From the NCBI GenBank assembly GCA_003290165.1, contig QNQO01000448.1, positions 62,001-126,000 of the forward strand: a stretch of 64,000 nt of DNA, written 5' to 3'. A program made the translations under genes and the position numbers. How positions within the stretch are numbered: position 1 is the first letter of the stretch; each line of letters begins with the position of its first letter. The notes under the pieces are model-generated. The model searched no databases. It was given only the letters and a program-made list of their open reading frames with translations, and had not been told where the DNA came from. The DNA is from Berberis thunbergii (Eukaryota; Streptophyta; Magnoliopsida; Ranunculales; Berberidaceae). Shown here in pieces: positions 60,189 through 64,000 of the stretch.

Positions 60189-60960
60189 TGTCAAAACATT
60201 CGGAGACTCCAGAGACGGAGATCCACCTTCAGCCTTTGGAAAACCCAAAACATTTTCTTCAGCCTTTGGAAAATCCAAAGCGTTCTTTTCAAGAAAAAAC
60301 ATTTTAGGAGATAAGCTCTGCGAAATATAATGCCTACAACGATTGGAAAACACCATTATATAGTCATGATGGTTCACCAAGCGGGCACTCCAACATTACC
60401 TGTCGAGCATTGAATACTGTATGGGAAACGAGGAGACAACGGTTCCCAAGGAAACTGTGCAGACCACGTCATTCAAATTGATGGTGCTGCACGCAATCCC
60501 ATCAATTAAGGGGGAGTAGCCGATACTCAACTATCACGCATCCTACTCCGTACACGTGTTACCGCACTACGCCATACACACAACACACCGTACAAACCCT
60601 AACTCGATCCACTTGGCTCACCATTCGAACAGTATTCTGCCACATGCTAAGCATGAGCGCAAATCCAGAGTAGCCTTGACGCACGAACCATACCTACGGA
60701 TCGTTGTTTTTCGCACAGTGTGCGACACTAGCGGAGATGGGTTCACACACCCTCAAGTGGGCGTCCAACCAAACAAACTTAGTCAGCCTAAGCTGATGAC
60801 GACGGCATCTGTTATCACCCGACACCTAGTCCACTCAGTGCAAATCTCGATGGTTTAGGAAGTGGGAGTCTAATCAGTGCTATCATGCATGGTGACGGTG
60901 ACTTGCCACTGATCATTGCCCCTTTCACGGTCAATGATCGCTAAACCTAATCAGGTAAGC
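60189..60960 (+). repeat. LTR-like segment related to the element A LTR
   Basis: Starts TGTCAAAACATTCGGAGACT, paralleling 47935. Further parallels with 48100-48290 are GGTTCACCA, the CATT.AAT.CTGTA.GGGAA type, GCACGCA..CCCAT, AGTAGC.GAT and TACACGTG. Diverged and with an unclear right edge. Whether it is the 3' LTR of element C or of another copy is unresolved, because it does not resemble 56778-57418. Confidence 0.45.
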
Positions 60961-61019
60961 CTAGCTGATGAAAACTAGCAACGAAAGCTTCTGATCGAAG
61001 CCCCAGACCTGTAGCCCCA

Positions 61020-63640
61020 CTGCGAGGGTGTAGATAATTAGGAAGGTGGGAGCCTAGTTAGTCTTGAACTGATTCTGACTCGCCACGGAACCACTGCTTT
61101 TCAGTGTGGCCGCCAAATCACAAACCTTGGACATGTAGCCCTCACTGTGCAGGTGTAGATAGTCTAGAATGTGGGAGCCTAGTCAACCACAATCTGATTC
61201 CGACGGCTTGCCATGGGACTATTGCTTTTCAGCATGGCCATCGAAAACTCCTAAATTTATAGCTTGATGTGCACAGGTATATATAATTTGGAAGGTGGGA
61301 GCCTAGTTAGTCCTAAATTGATTTCGATGGCTTGCCACAGGACCACTGCTTTTTAGCCTGGTCGCAAAACTTCTCTCTCGAATTCGTATCCCCTACTACG
61401 CGGGGAGGGTGTAGATCATTTGAAAGGTGGAAGCCTAGTCAGTTTTGAACTGATTCTGATGGCTTGCCACATGACCACTATTTTTTAGCCCGAACGCCAA
61501 ACTTTTACTCCCTGAATCTGTAGTTGTTGCGGCCTTAACCGACCTAAATAAATAGGTTAATTTGACTCACTTGTAATAACCGCAAGTGCACGGTGTTTAA
61601 CTGGTAGACAACGGCAAGTACAGGTCAATCCCATGAGGAAAGTGGATGCAATTGAATTTAATAATTTAATTAAACTAATTTGGAAGAAATGGGGTTACAT
61701 CATTTTTAAAACTAAACTAAAAATAAATTAAAAATAAGAAAAATAAAATAAAATAAAAGATGGATGTTGTGGGGTTTGGACTCACCAATGAGTTAGCAAA
61801 AATATTTAAATTTAAATTTAAATTACTGAATTACTGAAATTATAAATGAGAAGCTTTAGGGATGAGGATCCCTTGCTTCCACCAAAGATGTGATCATTAA
61901 AATCCAATTCCAATCATATTAGGTTTCTGTCAAACATTAACAATTAATCTCAAGCAAATACACTCTTACCAAGCATTAAGTGTCTTTTTAAGGCACACTT
62001 AATCAAAGTCTAAGCTTAATACTTTTTCGAACATGCTTTGAATATTGATAAAATATTAATCTAACTACCAAACATATCAATTTTTTAATCGAACATGAAA
62101 GGTAAAAGCAATTTATCAATTTTCAGAAATAAATTGTTTATCAATTAAGCATTTAAGTCAGTAAAATAAATTAAAATGAATTATGCAACCCTTTTTGGTT
62201 TGTTGCAAACTTGATGTGGTGGTACTCCACAGATCAGCAGGTGGTCCGAACACAAATCCCAAGAAAATGGCTGCAAATGCACTATGGTGGTACAGAGAGA
62301 TGCTCGGGTGCCAATAACCAAATTGTTTGAAATTCAGTTATTTCTCGCCAGAAAAGCAGCGCCCTCTGCGCATCATCTCCAACGAGCAGCACTGCTCGCG
62401 GTGCCTCATTTCTGCTCCTCCCGAGCTCTTTCATCTTTTAACCTGCTCCGAAACCTGCAAAAGAGAGAGAGAGAGATGGAAGAATAGAGAGAGAGATGCA
62501 GTGAGAACACAAAAAAAATAGAGAGAGATGCGAGGACTCCCCTGTTTCTGCTCTTGTGGCAGTGGTGGTGCTCGGGTGATGGCCACTTGAGATGGTAATC
62601 GTGAGAGAGCGAGACAATGAGGAGGGCCGAGATGAAGAAAGGGTGGTGATGGCGGCTTGGACGGTCTGTCTGGCTCTGTCACGAGGCGGAACAGAGTTGC
62701 GGTGATGATGGTGGCTCTGTTTCGCGGCGATGATGGTGGCTCGCGATGCTTGGTGCTTGGTTGTTGGACAGGGACGGTGGCGGAGGACAGTCTGTGTGGT
62801 GCTCGGTGGCAAGATGAAGGTTTGACGCGAAACAGGGTTGTCACGCCCCTGTTTCGTGGCGGTGGCGGTGTTCGGATGATGGTGGTGGCGGAGGGACGGT
62901 GGCGGAGCTCGGTGGTGGCGAGGTGAAGCGAGACAGGGTTGTCACGCCCCTGTTTCGTGGTGGGAAGTGGCAGTGGGAGGTGGTGATGGTGATGAGAATC
63001 ACTATGTGAGAAAGTGGCTTTAATTTTCTGTAATATTTTCCTTTCCCTTCTCTTCTCCCATTTTCTTTTGTATTTATAGAGAATGAATAAAATGAATAGA
63101 GATGAGATAAGGGGATGATTCATGGAGTGAATCAAGGTAAAATCAAGGTATAATTGGGAGAATATTCTTTGGGTTGGATTGGGTTTGGGTTTATGGGTTA
63201 GGTTTTGGGTGTAAGGGTTTGATTTTGGGTTTGGTTTTGAGTTTAGGTTATGGGCATAGGTTATTTTCACCTCCACTTTCTCTGAAGTCACCATCTAGGA
63301 TTGTTCAATTCATTTTTCTTCGATTTCTTCATTATTGATCCAAATTCTACAAAAACACAAAAATTCAATAATTAAAATAAAATAAAACAAGGATTAACAA
63401 AATTATAAAAAGAGATAATAATGTTATAATTATGTGATTATTAGTGGTCTGCTTTTCTCGGTCATAAACGATTCAGAAGGTGAGAGCCTAGTCAATCCTG
63501 AACCGATTTTGACAGCTTGCTAGGGGACCACTGCTTTTCAGCTTGGTCGCCAAACTTTTACTTTTCGAATCTGTAGTCCGCTTTGCTCGGTCATAAATGA
63601 TTCGAAAGGTGAGAGTCTCAAGCAGCTTGCCACGCGACTT
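61020..63640 (+). repeat. Tandem array, ~120-bp unit, interrupted by repeat R
   Basis: Units with GGAAGGTGGGAGCCTAGT.AGT, CTGATT..GA..GCTTGCCA, GACCACTGCTTTTCAGC and GTCGCCAAACTTTT recur at about 61040, 61165, 61290, 61415, and then again at about 63475 and 63600. Between 61525 and about 63441 the array is split by unrelated sequence. It resembles the array at 45851 in phrase structure (GAGCCTAGTC) but differs in unit. Confidence 0.8.
61525..63441 (+). repeat. Repeat family R, plus-strand copy inserted in the tandem array
   Basis: Begins TGTTGCGGCCTTAACC, includes CCGCAAGTGCACGG, TGGTAGACAACGGCAAGTAC and GGTCAATCCCATGAGGA, and continues with AT-rich sequence and a GA/CT-rich half (62450-63000). 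TAGT borders both sides (61521-61524 and 63442-63445), a possible short target duplication. The 287-residue minus ORF at 63294-62431 is His/Pro/Arg/Ser low complexity with repeated phrases and overlaps other-frame ORFs, so I do not call it a gene. No transposase or RT. Confidence 0.6.
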
Positions 63641-63645
63641 TCGCT

Positions 63646-64000
63646 CTCTTTCGAAACAGCAGTCGCAAACATGAATCTAGCTAAGCCAGCGTGTTCACGC
63701 TCAATCGGACTGACATTCTATTATTAGAAAATGTCATTCGCACTGATACAAAGATCGTACGGCCTGTGCCCAAATAAAAGCTACGTAGGATGCCAGCCGA
63801 AGCTTACGACACTTGACTCGGCATGAACGCTCTAACACACACTCGGCCATCGCAACTCACCCATACCAGCAAATGCAGCCGAAACAGGGTAAGCCTCGAA
63901 TAACTTACCTTGGTGACAAGACAAAACTCAAACAACTCAACCCCCAGCTAAACTATCCGCAACATGCCCACCATCGGACATGACCACACAACGATGACCC
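63646..64000 (+). other. No recognisable gene
   Basis: Sequence after the tandem array to the window end. Composition is like retroelement 3' untranslated sequence; no motif found. Confidence 0.4.

Noticed and set aside
62431..63294. Longest open frame in the window (287 residues, minus)
   Set aside because: Low-complexity Pro/His/Arg/Ser sequence with repeated phrases inside a non-coding repeat (R). Overlaps long frames on both strands, as expected from its GC-rich, stop-poor composition.

Overview
The window is nuclear DNA of a flowering plant, most likely a eudicot. It is AT-rich, and its gene pieces carry GT-AG introns. It holds plant-type Ty3/gypsy lineages (a Tekay/Del-like chromovirus and Tat-like elements), an L1 LINE with an RNase H tail, MULE, PIF/Harbinger and CACTA DNA transposons, and fragments of typical plant genes (TIR1-type auxin receptor, nucleolin, cinnamoyl-CoA-reductase-like, 12-oxophytodienoate reductase, KIN-7 kinesin). 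I see no complete functional host gene, no tRNA or rRNA gene and no CRISPR. All recognisable coding sequence is transposon pol/gag or a captured gene fragment.

Layout. (1) 1-20737: a minus-strand Tekay-like LTR retrotransposon. Its 3' LTR is partial at 1-843, its gag-pol lies at 855-5276, and its 5' LTR (5277-20737) is split by two insertions. These are an 8.2 kb CACTA element (5659-13884, TSD ACA) and a 5.2 kb PIF/Harbinger element (14195-19438). A 176-bp foldback element with a 9-bp TSD (9451-9626) is nested inside the CACTA. (2) 20738-48776: a plus-strand Tat-like Ty3/gypsy element. The Tekay element sits in its 5' LTR. Two related CACTA elements (21653-31313 and 31357-42200, both with TSD GTC, 43 bp apart) sit in its gag. 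Decayed pro, RT, RNase H and integrase follow, then a ~195-bp tandem array and a 3' LTR (47935-48776). (3) 48777-64000: a minus-strand copy of an unidentified repeat family ('R'), an uninformative stretch, a 5'-truncated L1 (52354-54077, TSD CCTGCCAA), a MuDR-like transposase pseudogene (54400-56740, minus), a second Tat-like element with gag-pro but no visible RT, and a ~120-bp tandem array interrupted by a plus-strand copy of R.

The most interesting content is in the three CACTA elements. None shows a transposase, and together they carry pieces of about sixteen host genes. CACTA-1 has an ARM/HEAT-like gene, xylose isomerase, an RCC1/BTB (IBtk-like) gene and TIR1/AFB. CACTA-2 has nucleolin over about 12 exons, a palmitoyl-protein thioesterase-like first exon, an ATG1-like kinase, a WD40 gene and a CCR-like gene. 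CACTA-3 has COX6A, a YggS/PLPHP protein, deoxyhypusine hydroxylase, PP2C, OPR, RecA and a KIN-7 kinesin. They are therefore Pack-CACTA elements. Introns are retained, so capture was from DNA. Every host fragment lies on the + strand, and in CACTA-3 a RecA exon is joined directly to a kinesin exon. Whether any chimeric transcripts are made cannot be told from sequence alone.
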